Of a DNA stretch of 62,919 bases, positions 28,851 through 37,347 are shown piece after piece. Position 1 is the stretch's first letter; every line of letters starts with the position of its first letter. The stretch is taken from the NCBI GenBank assembly GCA_027064045.1, contig JAMOQK010000007.1, forward strand, positions 1 through 62,919, read 5' to 3'. A model generated the notes under the pieces. The model was given only the letters and a program-made list of their open reading frames with translations, ran no database searches and was not told the origin of the DNA. The position numbers and the translations under genes were made by a program. Source of the stretch: Sulfurimonas sp. (GTDB taxonomy: Bacteria; Campylobacterota; Campylobacteria; Campylobacterales; Sulfurimonadaceae).

Positions 28851-30053
28851 CTATCCTCTTAAATAGCCCTCTACCTTTAAAGCACTCCTGATTTCATCTT
28901 GATGTTCTTTTCCTTTTGTTTCCATATGAACTGTTACATTCGCATCACCATAATCAAGTGATATAGAAGTTCTATCATAAGCTATATGAACTATATTTGC
29001 ATTTAAATCTCTTAATATCTCTGTAAATCTCATTAATGAACCTGGTTTGTCAATAAGAGTAACAGTAACTTTCATTTTTCTACCAGATTTTAAAAGACCT
29101 TTTTCTATAATGACAGAAAGCAGGGTTACATCCATGTTTCCACCACTTAAAACAACAGCTACTTTTTTACCTTTTAAATGTTCAAGTTCATGATGAAGCA
29201 ATGCAGCCACACCAACAGCCCCAGCTCCTTCAACAACAAGTTTTTGTTTTTCTAATAAATATAAAATGGCACTTGCTATCTCTTCATCATCAACACTTAT
29301 AATTTTATCTACATTTTTAATTGCATATTTTAATGTTACTTCAGAAGTATCTCTTACTGCTATACCATCTGCAATAGTTCTAACTTTTGTTGAATCTATC
29401 GCTTTTTTAGCATTAAAAGAATTTTTAAATGCAGGAGCGCCCAATGCACTAACACCTATTACTTCTATATTTGGATTTATAGATTTTACAGCAGTTGATA
29501 TACCTGCTATAAGCCCTCCACCACCGACAGGTACTACAACAGCATCAAGTTCTTGACATTTATCTAAAATCTCAAGCCCAACAGTCCCCTGTCCAGCGAT
29601 AACATCTTCATCTTCAAAAGGATGAACAAAAGTTAAAGAATGTTCTTTAGCATAGTTTATGGCATGTGCGTAAGCTTCATCATAATTAGCACCAGCCAAG
29701 ATGACCTCTGCACCAAAATATTTTACCCCATTCACTTTTGTAAGAGGTGTTGAATCTGGCATAACTATCACAGCTTTGATACCAAACTTACTAGCTGACA
29801 AAGCAACACCTTGAGCATGATTTCCAGCACTTGCAGCAACAACTCCACATGCTCTTTGTTCATCATTCAAAGAAGCTATCTTATTGTAAGCACCTCTAAT
29901 CTTAAATGCACCAGTAATCTGTAAATTTTCTTTTTTTAAATAAACATCACAACCAGAAATTTCACTTAGATATGGTGCTACAGAAAAAGGTGTATCTACC
30001 ACAACACCTTTAATTCGTTCTTGTGCTTCATAAATTTTATCTATATTTAACAA
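28851..30053 (-). CDS. ilvA: Threonine ammonia-lyase (threonine dehydratase)
   Basis: 400 residues. PLP enzyme turning threonine into 2-oxobutanoate for isoleucine synthesis. PLP lysine motif KKENLQITGAFKIRGAYNKI; glycine loop VVPVGGGGLIAGISTAV; Ser/Thr site VLSGGNMDVTLL. A C-terminal ACT-like domain (about 325-400, KVTVTLIDKPGSLMRFTEIL) suggests the short form common outside enterics, with altered feedback control compared with the longer E. coli IlvA. The start ATG is next to the CoA-binding protein's stop. Confidence 0.93.
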   Translation of the reverse strand: MLNIDKIYEAQERIKGVVVDTPFSVAPYLSEISGCDVYLKKENLQITGAFKIRGAYNKIASLNDEQRACGVVAASAGNHAQGVALSASKFGIKAVIVMPDSTPLTKVNGVKYFGAEVILAGANYDEAYAHAINYAKEHSLTFVHPFEDEDVIAGQGTVGLEILDKCQELDAVVVPVGGGGLIAGISTAVKSINPNIEVIGVSALGAPAFKNSFNAKKAIDSTKVRTIADGIAVRDTSEVTLKYAIKNVDKIISVDDEEIASAILYLLEKQKLVVEGAGAVGVAALLHHELEHLKGKKVAVVLSGGNMDVTLLSVIIEKGLLKSGRKMKVTVTLIDKPGSLMRFTEILRDLNANIVHIAYDRTSISLDYGDANVTVHMETKGKEHQDEIRSALKVEGYLRG

Positions 30054-30494
30054 TTATAACCCTTGCAAACTTCTATGCTCAACCATACTACACATATTTT
30101 GAACAACTTTCATACCTGCATCTTTAGCTTTTTGTGCAGCAGCATTATTTACTATACCTTTTTGTGACCAAAATACTTTTACATTACCTTTTTCAATACA
30201 AGCATCAGCAACAACATCAAGCACAGCAGGTTTTCTAAAAATATCAACCATATCTACATCAAAAGGTATCTCTAAAAGAGAACGATAAACTTTTTCCCCT
30301 AAAATAGTATCCTCTTTAGGATATATAGGAACGATTTTAAAACCATGTTCTTTTAAATACCTAGCAACCTTGTGACTATCTTTACTCTCATTAGGTGAAA
30401 GCCCAACAACAGCGATGGTTTTAACACTATCAAATATCTCTTTTATCTCTTGTTTATTTGCATTAACTGAAGGAAATTCACACTCCATATTCAT
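30054..30494 (-). CDS. CoA-binding domain protein (YccU family)
   Basis: 146 residues, a single CoA-binding Rossmann fold: KTIAVVGLSPNESKDSHKVA near the N-terminus, ILGEKVYRSLLEIP, FWSQKGIVNNAAAQKAKDAG and the terminal VQNMCSMVEHRSL. The family binds CoA but has no settled function. Immediately upstream of ilvA on the same strand, so co-transcribed. Confidence 0.85.
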   Translation of the reverse strand: MNMECEFPSVNANKQEIKEIFDSVKTIAVVGLSPNESKDSHKVARYLKEHGFKIVPIYPKEDTILGEKVYRSLLEIPFDVDMVDIFRKPAVLDVVADACIEKGNVKVFWSQKGIVNNAAAQKAKDAGMKVVQNMCSMVEHRSLQGL

Positions 30495-30567
30495 CCTTTT
30501 TCATATTTTATCATCTCTCATCAAATCGCTTAAGTTTCCCTAATATAGGTAGTTTCAAGGATTTTCT

Positions 30568-30816
30568 ATGTTATCATACCTTTAAAAACATATTCCTACC
30601 AACAAAGCAGGCGTCTTTTATAAAAAGATTATATCGAAAAATAATAAAGTTGTTGATAAAGATACACCGATGCAAACAATAAACGCGATTAAAGACTATA
30701 GGAGAAAAATCAGACGGGATTACAGAAGCTTACTGCAAAGTAAAAAAGCAAAACTAAGCAAAATAACCATCCGTATTGAACTTGGTGAAGAACTACCCCA
30801 TATTGGACTTAATTAA
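30568..30816 (+). pseudogene. Decayed N-terminal fragment of a tyrosine recombinase (integrase)
   Basis: Occupies most of the 353-nt gap 30495-30847. A ribosome site (CAAGGA) and ATG at 30568 are followed by an in-frame TAA at codon 6. The same frame then reads KHIPTNKAGVFYKKIISKNN and later ITIRIELGEELPHIG. The middle is in another frame from 30686: RLKTIGEKSDGITEAYCKVK. Joined, these match the arm-binding N-terminus of phage-type integrases in Campylobacterota. So one nonsense codon and two frameshifts; the catalytic domain is missing. A scar of a lost mobile element. A 48-codon ORF (30670-30816) remains open but is probably not a gene. Confidence 0.7.
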
Positions 30817-30847
30817 AAAGTTTAGTAAAGTTTTTTAATGGATATGT

Positions 30848-32044
30848 TTAATATAAGAACCCAAATAACCAAAGAGGCACTTTATTTTTATGAGTACCAC
30901 TATCAATATCTAAAGCTAGATAACTCTTGTTTATATCTTTAATTTGTTCAAAAGATTTATTTTTACCACCAACCTCAAATATAATATCACCAACTTTAAA
31001 ATCACCAATATCACTATAATAAATATCTTTAAAACAACTCACAAAATATGTCTCTCTTGTAGTTCCTACATCTGTAGCTATTTGTAAGTCTGTACTTATT
31101 GATTGAAGTATATTTGTATTTTTAAAAAATAATTTTTCAGGTTTTTTTGTTTGTTTTGCACTAAACTTATGGATACTTCTAAATATTCCTGTTTTATTTA
31201 AAATCTCAAGATAAGTATAAAGTGTAGGTTCACTTATACCTAAATCTTTTGCCAGGGTATCTATCTTTACTTGATAAGGCACTTTAGAAGCTACAACTTT
31301 ATACATAAGCTTTTTAAATACACTCAAATTTTCAAATTTTATTTTGTTTGTAGCGGGGATATCCTCATATATTATTTTTTCTATAGAGTTGAAAAGTTTA
31401 CTATTAAAACTTTCTATAGTTTTAGAACTATTAAAATACGGATAGCAACCCATTGTTAAATATGATTTAAATTCTTTATAAAGCATAGGGTATTTTTGTG
31501 TCAAATCAAAAGAGATATTAGTATGATTTGACAAAATATTTTCTAGTGAAAAAGATAATAGTTTTACATTGTGTTTTATCTCAAAATACTCTTTAAATGT
31601 AAGTTTATCTAATTCTTTTACCACTATTCTTCTACTTAAATCATAACTTTGTATAAGAATATTTAACATAGATGAACCACTAATTCGTATAGTCAAATCA
31701 GGGAAAAAATCATATATATTTTTAATATGCCCCGCCCAATCTTTAAACATATGAACTTCATCAATAACTACTTTTCGTCCACCAAGCTTATAAAACTCTT
31801 CAACTATCTCTATGATACCAAAATTAGCAATACTTATATCGTCTGCACTAAAGTATAATGCTTCATCTAGGGAATATTGAGCTAAGTACTGAAGTAAAAG
31901 AGTGGTTTTTCCTACACCTCTAGCTCCTATGAGTCCTATTAGTCGTTCATCACTATTTATAAAACTATATTGGGTTCTGATATATTTTACATTTTTTATT
32001 GAGGCAATTAGTTTTCGTTGTTTATCTTGAAGTTGCTCTATCAT
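30848..32044 (-). CDS. AAA_14/DUF4143-type ATP-binding protein
   Basis: 398 residues. Walker A GARGVGKTTLL (about 40-50), Walker B KVVIDEVHMF (about 91), sensor region RISGSSMLNIL, then a DUF4143-like C-terminal part with a winged-helix-like piece (IDTLAKDLGISEPTLYTYLE) and a nuclease-like DIIFEVGGKNKSFEQIKD. The family is widely exchanged and often sits in islands; substrates are unknown. It lies beside the integrase remnant and is monocistronic. Confidence 0.85.
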   Translation of the reverse strand: MIEQLQDKQRKLIASIKNVKYIRTQYSFINSDERLIGLIGARGVGKTTLLLQYLAQYSLDEALYFSADDISIANFGIIEIVEEFYKLGGRKVVIDEVHMFKDWAGHIKNIYDFFPDLTIRISGSSMLNILIQSYDLSRRIVVKELDKLTFKEYFEIKHNVKLLSFSLENILSNHTNISFDLTQKYPMLYKEFKSYLTMGCYPYFNSSKTIESFNSKLFNSIEKIIYEDIPATNKIKFENLSVFKKLMYKVVASKVPYQVKIDTLAKDLGISEPTLYTYLEILNKTGIFRSIHKFSAKQTKKPEKLFFKNTNILQSISTDLQIATDVGTTRETYFVSCFKDIYYSDIGDFKVGDIIFEVGGKNKSFEQIKDINKSYLALDIDSGTHKNKVPLWLFGFLY

Positions 32045-32151
32045 AATATATACCTTTTTTATAAAGTATAGTATAACATAATATATTTAAAAGTTAAAGT
32101 GTACTTTAGTTTATCATCTATGGAAATTTCACAAACATTCTTCCACTCTTT

Positions 32152-32907
32152 TCACTTTTTTGAGCTTCTGATTGTAGCCCACAAAATGCCAATATACTCA
32201 TGCATTGCTATTTGTGACTTTGCGAAAGAAAATACACTTGGTACTTTTAAATAACCATCAAACTCTTTTTTATAAAAATCAGTCGGTGCTGGGATGGGAT
32301 TCATCCCTAAAGATTTAAAAAGTTTCATCGCTCTTGGCATGTGGGTTGCCGAAGTTACAAGTACAAATGGCTCATTTCCTACAATGGACTTACAAAATAT
32401 AGCTTCCTCTTTTGTATCTTTTGGTTTTGGATTTATAAGCAGGTCTTTTTCATCAACTCCAAGTGCTTTAGCTAATCTAGCATTCATAATAGCTGTTGGC
32501 GTATCTGTAAATCCCTCATAACCTGTAAAAATAATCTTAGAATCTTTTAATTTTCTATGTATCAGTATCCCCTCTAAATCCCTTTTTAAACCTCCACTAC
32601 TTATATGAGAAGAGAGTGGCTGAGTTTTATCAGTATTGTGTCCATTTCCTAAAACATGTATATATTTTACTGTTGTTTTATAGCTGTATTTTGGATATTC
32701 ATTTTCTAGGTTTTGCACTAAAAAATTAGCAAAAGGTGGATATGAGAACAAAAACATCACAAAAAATGCCAAACTTAAAAAAGCACTTGCATAGACATCT
32801 TTTTTTCTATACATATAGTAAAGACCAATTACAAACAAACTAAAAAACATCCCAAAAGGTTCAACAAAAAAAGTTATAAACTGTTTTAAAAAAAATCCAA
32901 TATCCAT
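32152..32907 (-). CDS. YdcF/ElyC/SanA-family (DUF218) membrane protein
   Basis: 251 residues. Two N-terminal transmembrane helices (about 13-32 and 38-58), then the periplasmic DUF218 domain: KYIHVLGNGHNTDKTQPLSS, IIFTGYEGF, DTKEEAIFCK and VTSATHMPRAMKLFKSLGM. ElyC-type proteins affect envelope or undecaprenyl-carrier metabolism. The ATG overlaps the hydrolase stop by 1 nt. An exact CCACATGCCA word (32335-32344) falls in THMPRA. Confidence 0.82.
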   Translation of the reverse strand: MDIGFFLKQFITFFVEPFGMFFSLFVIGLYYMYRKKDVYASAFLSLAFFVMFLFSYPPFANFLVQNLENEYPKYSYKTTVKYIHVLGNGHNTDKTQPLSSHISSGGLKRDLEGILIHRKLKDSKIIFTGYEGFTDTPTAIMNARLAKALGVDEKDLLINPKPKDTKEEAIFCKSIVGNEPFVLVTSATHMPRAMKLFKSLGMNPIPAPTDFYKKEFDGYLKVPSVFSFAKSQIAMHEYIGILWATIRSSKK

Positions 32908-33668
32908 TACCCCAACACCTCATTAATTTTATCTACTATCTCCACATGCCAAAGCAATTCTTTATGTGTTAAATTTTCAAACTCTTTATAAAACTCAAGA
33001 TTTTTAATACTATTTTTTAACTTTCTTGCATTATCTATATAAACTACTTCATCATCTTTACTTACAAAAAGATATGTTTTAGCATCAATTTTCTGAACAT
33101 ATTTTACAGTATCAAATTTATATCTTAGAAACCTAGACATATTTATTTTATATTTTGTTTGTGCCAAAGAGGCTATACTATCAAAAGCACCAACTAAGAA
33201 AACACCTTTCGAGTCCATTTTACTACCAACAAAAGAAGCAATATTTGAACCCAAAGAGTAGCCAAAAAGATAAAAATCACCATAATTTTTTTGAATTATT
33301 TGAGCTATAAATAAACTATCTTCTAAAATGTTTTTTTCACTAACATGACCCTCACTTCGACCATAAGAACGATAATTAAATGAGATTATCCTCCTTTTTG
33401 GATATAACAAAGCCAGTTTTTGCACAACATCTACACTATCTTGACCTTTACCTGAAAAAAACAATAAAGTTTCACTTGATTTTTGTGGTTGATAAACAAC
33501 ACCTTCTAGCTCAATTGCATCTTTAGTTTTTATACTTAGTATCTCAAAATCATCTCCTAATTCTTCACAACGATAGTAAGTTGGAGAAAAAATCATAAAA
33601 AATTGCCACTGATAAAAAGCAAACCATAAAATCATAAATGTAAAAATTAAAAATATAATATAAATCAT
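32907..33668 (-). CDS. Alpha/beta hydrolase with N-terminal membrane anchor
   Basis: 253 residues. One transmembrane segment at the start (IYIIFLIFTFMILWFAFYQW), then a hydrolase fold with nucleophile elbow GYSLGSNIAS (Ser about residue 149), acid candidate in FVSKDDEVV and His in LTHKELLWHVE. Resembles BEM46/YqiA-like membrane hydrolases; substrate unknown, probably an ester or lipid. Co-translated with the YdcF-like gene. Confidence 0.8.
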   Translation of the reverse strand: MIYIIFLIFTFMILWFAFYQWQFFMIFSPTYYRCEELGDDFEILSIKTKDAIELEGVVYQPQKSSETLLFFSGKGQDSVDVVQKLALLYPKRRIISFNYRSYGRSEGHVSEKNILEDSLFIAQIIQKNYGDFYLFGYSLGSNIASFVGSKMDSKGVFLVGAFDSIASLAQTKYKINMSRFLRYKFDTVKYVQKIDAKTYLFVSKDDEVVYIDNARKLKNSIKNLEFYKEFENLTHKELLWHVEIVDKINEVLG

Positions 33669-33713
33669 AGATGAAATTGTAGTATAATTTCATCAATTAT
33701 AATAGGATTTAAA

Positions 33714-34451
33714 ATGCAAGTATTCGGAAAATTTTCAACAAACTTTGATATGGACTATCTAGTAGAACATTATATTTACATAAATGAGAGTGAAAATGAA
33801 AAAATAACAGTAACTGATTTAGAAAATATGCTCAAAAAAAAAAGAAAAACAGTAGCAGGAACTATATTTTTATATAACCCTGAAGTGAGTCCTGTTGGCT
33901 ATAAACTTAGCCGTTTTTTACAAAATGATGGTTTTGACAAATATGATGAATTTGTACAACTAAATGAAAGTCCAAAAGACTACATTTTAAATGCAGGACT
34001 TAAACAACACCATAAAGGTAAGCTAGTTGAGATAAAACATCTATTTAACTACAACAGAGAAAATATTGAGCCAACACCTATTTTAGAAGAATTTGATGCA
34101 GATTTAGACAAGTTTACATCTTCTCAATTTACAAGATACGACAAAACACTCAACTATCTTGACATTCCAAATATCCGTTTAAGTGGAAAATTTGTATTTT
34201 TTGGAATTGGACATAAATATGATAGACATCACAAAGCTATCATTGCCTATGCAAAAGCTTTATCTCAACATATAAACAAACTAGATAAAACAGTAGTTTT
34301 TATGCATGACAATAACTATGATGCAGATGAATGTAGAGAGATAGCATACTTTTTGTCACCTTTTGCAACAGGTAAAGCTAGAGAAAAAAGGGCAAATGGA
34401 TTTAAAGAAGTTTTTAACACAAATCCACCACACATTGTAAAGATAAAATAA
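33714..34451 (+). CDS. Unrecognised 245-residue protein upstream of the hydrogenase island
   Basis: Starts with ATG after AGGATTT. I recognise no family. No signal peptide or membrane segment. It is mixed alpha/beta, with KTVAGTIFLYNPEVSPVGYK, a dense aromatic RLSGKFVFFGIGHKYDRHHK and VVFMHDNNYDADECREIAYF. The C-terminal His/Asp-rich stretch (HKYDRHHK, HDNNYDADE) could bind metal, but this is only composition. It lies 35 nt before TetR1 on the same strand and has a TATAAT after its stop, so the two are probably separate units. Confidence 0.6.
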   Translation: MQVFGKFSTNFDMDYLVEHYIYINESENEKITVTDLENMLKKKRKTVAGTIFLYNPEVSPVGYKLSRFLQNDGFDKYDEFVQLNESPKDYILNAGLKQHHKGKLVEIKHLFNYNRENIEPTPILEEFDADLDKFTSSQFTRYDKTLNYLDIPNIRLSGKFVFFGIGHKYDRHHKAIIAYAKALSQHINKLDKTVVFMHDNNYDADECREIAYFLSPFATGKAREKRANGFKEVFNTNPPHIVKIK

Positions 34452-34453
34452 GT

Positions 34454-34459
34454 TATAAT
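34454..34459 (+). promoter_or_regulatory. -10 box TATAAT before TetR1
   Basis: TATAAT right after the stop of the 245-residue gene; 28 nt before the TetR1 TTG. No TGAATGAATATTCA operator is present here, unlike at the two other hydrogenase promoters. Confidence 0.45.
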
Positions 34460-34486
34460 GGCTTAAATAGTTTAGGAGATTTTATA

Positions 34487-35074
34487 TTGTTAACTAAAAA
34501 AGAGCAAAAAAAAGAAAAGATAATTCGAAATGCTTTGTTACTTTTTGCAAAAAATGGTTTTTATGCTACAACTATACCAGATATAGCTTCAACACTTAAA
34601 ATGAGTGTTGGAAATATGTACAACTATTTTAAATCAAAAGATATTTTAGCAAAAGAGATTATAAAATATATATCTGCATATCTGGGTTCTAAGATAAAAA
34701 AGATAAATGAAGAGGACATTTCTACAAAAGAAAAAACAAAAAAAATCATAGAGATGTATTTTAAAACTGCTATGTCAAAACCTGAAATGATAGATTATTT
34801 TCTAAGAATATATCTCTCAAATCGTGAGGTATTTTTAGATGGCTGCGAAGGGATGATTTGTGTTAATGAGTTTGTCATAGAGGTTATGATATATTTTGAA
34901 GAAGGTGTAAAATCTGGAGATTTAAGAGATCAAGATTTTTTTAGTGCTTTTGGACTTTTTATGGGTTATCTTGGTGGTATGGTTTTTCTAAAAGGGGAAA
35001 ATATACTTCCAAAAGAGCTGAATGACTACATAGATGACATAACCTACAATATCTACAAGGCATTAAGTGTATGA
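34487..35074 (+). CDS. TetR-family regulator 1 of the hydrogenase island
   Basis: 195 residues. N-terminal TetR HTH: ALLLFAKNGFYATTIPDIAS then LKMSVGNMYNYFKSKDILAK (about residues 15-55). The C-terminal ligand domain (about 70-195) is all-helical and includes EMIDYFLRIYLSNREVFLDG. Clear paralogue of TetR2 at 43235 with almost the same recognition helix (MSVGNxYNYFxSK). Start is TTG with AGGAG. It overlaps the group-2-like hydrogenase small subunit by 8 nt. I infer that it binds the TGAATGAATATTCA operators in this island; the effector is unknown. Confidence 0.88.
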   Translation: MLTKKEQKKEKIIRNALLLFAKNGFYATTIPDIASTLKMSVGNMYNYFKSKDILAKEIIKYISAYLGSKIKKINEEDISTKEKTKKIIEMYFKTAMSKPEMIDYFLRIYLSNREVFLDGCEGMICVNEFVIEVMIYFEEGVKSGDLRDQDFFSAFGLFMGYLGGMVFLKGENILPKELNDYIDDITYNIYKALSV

Positions 35075-35945
35075 TAAAAAACTAAAAATCATCTGGTTAA
35101 CTGCCATATCTTGCAATGGTAATTCACACTCTTTTTTAAATTATCCACATTTAGAACAATTTATAGACGATTTTGAATTTATCTACCACCCCCTTATCTA
35201 CTCAAAATACTCACTACAAGACTTAATCAATAAAGATATAGAATGTGATATATTACTTTTAGAAGGGGCTATATCACCAGAGTTTAAAAAGATGGATGAA
35301 CCTATTATAAATCTAGTTGATAAATATGCACACAAGGCAAAAAAGATTATCACGGTTGGTACATGTGCAACTTTTGGTGGTATATTTTCACAAAGTGATT
35401 ATGCTTATACAACCGGTCTTCATTTTGATAAAGAGAACCCAACTTTTTTGTTTAAAAGTTTAAAACATAAAACCATCTCTATATCTGGTTGCCCAATACA
35501 ACCAGAGGTTTTGGCAAATACAATCTATGCAATACAAAAAAATATGGATTTAAAATTAGATAATTATCTAAGACCTAAAGAATTTTTTGCATACACTATA
35601 CATAACGGATGTACAAGAAACGAGTATTTCGAGTACAAAGTGGATAATCATACTTTTGGTAAAAAAGAGGGGTGTATGTTTTATGAACATGGCTGTCAAG
35701 CTCCATACACTAACGGAAGTTGTAATAAGATACTATGGAATGGTGTAAACTCAAAAACAAGGGCAGGTTTACCATGTATGGGTTGTACTTCACCAGATTT
35801 TCCAAAACAAAACTTATTTAAAACTAAAAAAAACATGGGAATACCTCAAAACCTACCACTTGGAGTTGGAAAAAGAACATATCTAACATTGGCTGGTATC
35901 ACAAAAGCATTTAGTATAAAAAGGCTTGAGGAGGACTTGTTTTGA
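35067..35945 (+). CDS. [NiFe] hydrogenase small subunit, cytoplasmic group-2-like
   Basis: 292 residues with no Tat signal, so cytoplasmic. FeS ligands: C16 in ISCNGNSHSF, GTCATFGG, SGCPIQPE, HNGC, GCMFYEHGCQAPYTNGSCN and AGLPCMGCTSPDFP. The first motif is CxGN: Asn replaces the second proximal-cluster Cys of the usual CTGC, as in cyanobacterial HupS (group 2a, CTGN). Group 2 enzymes include uptake enzymes and H2 sensors (HupU/HoxB). No histidine kinase is nearby; instead it is co-translated with TetR1. Function is therefore either cytosolic H2 uptake or sensing. Confidence 0.85.
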   Translation: MYDKKLKIIWLTAISCNGNSHSFLNYPHLEQFIDDFEFIYHPLIYSKYSLQDLINKDIECDILLLEGAISPEFKKMDEPIINLVDKYAHKAKKIITVGTCATFGGIFSQSDYAYTTGLHFDKENPTFLFKSLKHKTISISGCPIQPEVLANTIYAIQKNMDLKLDNYLRPKEFFAYTIHNGCTRNEYFEYKVDNHTFGKKEGCMFYEHGCQAPYTNGSCNKILWNGVNSKTRAGLPCMGCTSPDFPKQNLFKTKKNMGIPQNLPLGVGKRTYLTLAGITKAFSIKRLEEDLF

Positions 35946-37204
35946 TAAAATTCATAGAAAAGATAGAGGGTGAAGCTAAACTAAATTTCTCATTTGATGA
36001 ACATAAAAAGATAGATTTTGTAGATATAGAGTTTTTCTCAACAAGAAATATAGAAAAGATACTTGAGAACAAACCAGCACTTGATGCACTTGTTATAAAC
36101 CCTAGAGTTTGTGGTATTTGTGGTCATGCTCATCTCATAGCCACTACAAAGGCATTAGAAGATTGCTATAAAAATATAGAAGTACCAAACAATGCTAAAA
36201 TATTAAGAGAATTAACACTTAACTTTGAGATTATGCAAAACCATTTTAAGTGGTTTTATCTGAGCATTTTACCTCTTTTAGGAGAGAGACAGCACCTCTT
36301 AAAAGCTACTTTTCCATCTCAAATTTTAGCAAAAGCCATAGCAGTAGTTGGGGGACAATATCCACATACTTCATACAGTCTTGTTGGTGGTGTGGTTTGT
36401 GATATAACGGTAATGGATATTTTAAAAATTACACATCTCATAGATGAAGTTATGAAATATTTTGAAAAAAATTTGCTTGTTGATGAGAGTGAAGAGTTTT
36501 TAAACTACAAAAATATAGAAAATATTTTAAATAAAGATGGAGATTTAATAAAAACTTTATTAAAATTTAAACAAAATTCATGGCAGCATCTTGGTAGAAG
36601 CTATGGTAGATTTGTTGTATTTGGTCAAAATTCATACTTCAACAGTGGTAAATCCATCAAAACAACAGTAAGTAAGAATCTAAATTTCGCAAATATCAAA
36701 GAGCAAACAAATCAAAATTCATATGCTAAAAATGTTACATATAAAAATAAATACTATGAAGTTGGTCCACTTAGCAGAGCTATGTTAAATAAAATTCCAC
36801 TCATAAAAGACAGTCATAGAAAATATGGTGATAGTATATTTAGCAGAATTTTAGCCAGAATGTATGAGATACCACAACTTCTCAATCATTCAAAAAAACT
36901 ACTTGACGAGTTAGACTTAGACAAGCCTTTTTACATAGAACCAAAGATAGATATTTCAAAAATCTCAGGTTCGGGTTATGGTTGTGTTGAAGCTGCCAGA
37001 GGTACTCTTTTACATAAAGTAAAACTTCACAATGGAATTATTGAAAAATACGACATAATCACACCAACACAATGGAACCTTTCAAATGGAACTAAAGAAA
37101 AACTAGGTGTATCTCAAAAAGCAATGATTGGTCTTAGCGATATAAATTTAGCAGAAATAGTTTTTAAATCTTTTGATGTTTGTTCCGTTTGTACAACACA
37201 TTAA
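35942..37204 (+). CDS. [NiFe] hydrogenase large subunit, group-2-like, without C-terminal extension
   Basis: 420 residues. NiFe ligands are complete: L1 RVCGICGHAH (C57, C60) and L2 FDVCSVCTTH (C414, C417) as the last ten residues. The protein ends exactly at the His where processed hydrogenases are cut, so no maturation protease is needed; this is a property of sensory HupV/HoxC types. The usual Pro of DPCxxC is Val here. TTG start after AGGAGG overlaps the small-subunit stop (TTGA). Partner of the preceding gene. The L1/L2 ligands imply an intact active site. Confidence 0.87.
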   Translation: MIKFIEKIEGEAKLNFSFDEHKKIDFVDIEFFSTRNIEKILENKPALDALVINPRVCGICGHAHLIATTKALEDCYKNIEVPNNAKILRELTLNFEIMQNHFKWFYLSILPLLGERQHLLKATFPSQILAKAIAVVGGQYPHTSYSLVGGVVCDITVMDILKITHLIDEVMKYFEKNLLVDESEEFLNYKNIENILNKDGDLIKTLLKFKQNSWQHLGRSYGRFVVFGQNSYFNSGKSIKTTVSKNLNFANIKEQTNQNSYAKNVTYKNKYYEVGPLSRAMLNKIPLIKDSHRKYGDSIFSRILARMYEIPQLLNHSKKLLDELDLDKPFYIEPKIDISKISGSGYGCVEAARGTLLHKVKLHNGIIEKYDIITPTQWNLSNGTKEKLGVSQKAMIGLSDINLAEIVFKSFDVCSVCTTH

Positions 37205-37301
37205 ATAAAACCCCAGTCTAATTTTGAGCTAGAGTTTCACAAAAAACTTAAAAATTTATAAACAAGATTCCATATTAAGTTTAAACAAAGAATATCAAAG
37301 G

Positions 37302-37307
37302 TATTAT
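37302..37307 (+). promoter_or_regulatory. -10 box of the uptake hydrogenase operon
   Basis: TATTAT ends 2 nt before the 18-bp palindrome at 37310. The -35 region is weak (TTTAAA around 37280), usual in Campylobacterota. Same spacing as at the hyp operon promoter. Confidence 0.5.
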
Positions 37308-37309
37308 TT

Positions 37310-37327
37310 TGAATGAATATTCACTCA
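37310..37327. promoter_or_regulatory. TetR-type operator before the uptake hydrogenase small subunit
   Basis: TGAATGAATATTCACTCA is an 18-bp palindrome with one mismatched pair; the core TGAATATTCA is perfect. It begins 2 nt after the -10 box, over the expected transcription start, so a bound regulator would block RNA polymerase. The second copy is at 46044-46061. Confidence 0.75.
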
Positions 37328-37347
37328 AACAAACAAAGGAGAGAGGG

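Noticed and set aside
30670-30816. Open 48-codon ORF in the gap before the DUF4143 gene
   Set aside because: Explained as a remnant in one frame of the frameshifted integrase; no ribosome site at its ATG.
37309-37347. Upstream TTG start of hupS
   Set aside because: Lies inside the operator and has no ribosome site; ATG 37348 has AAAGGAG and gives a normal Tat leader.
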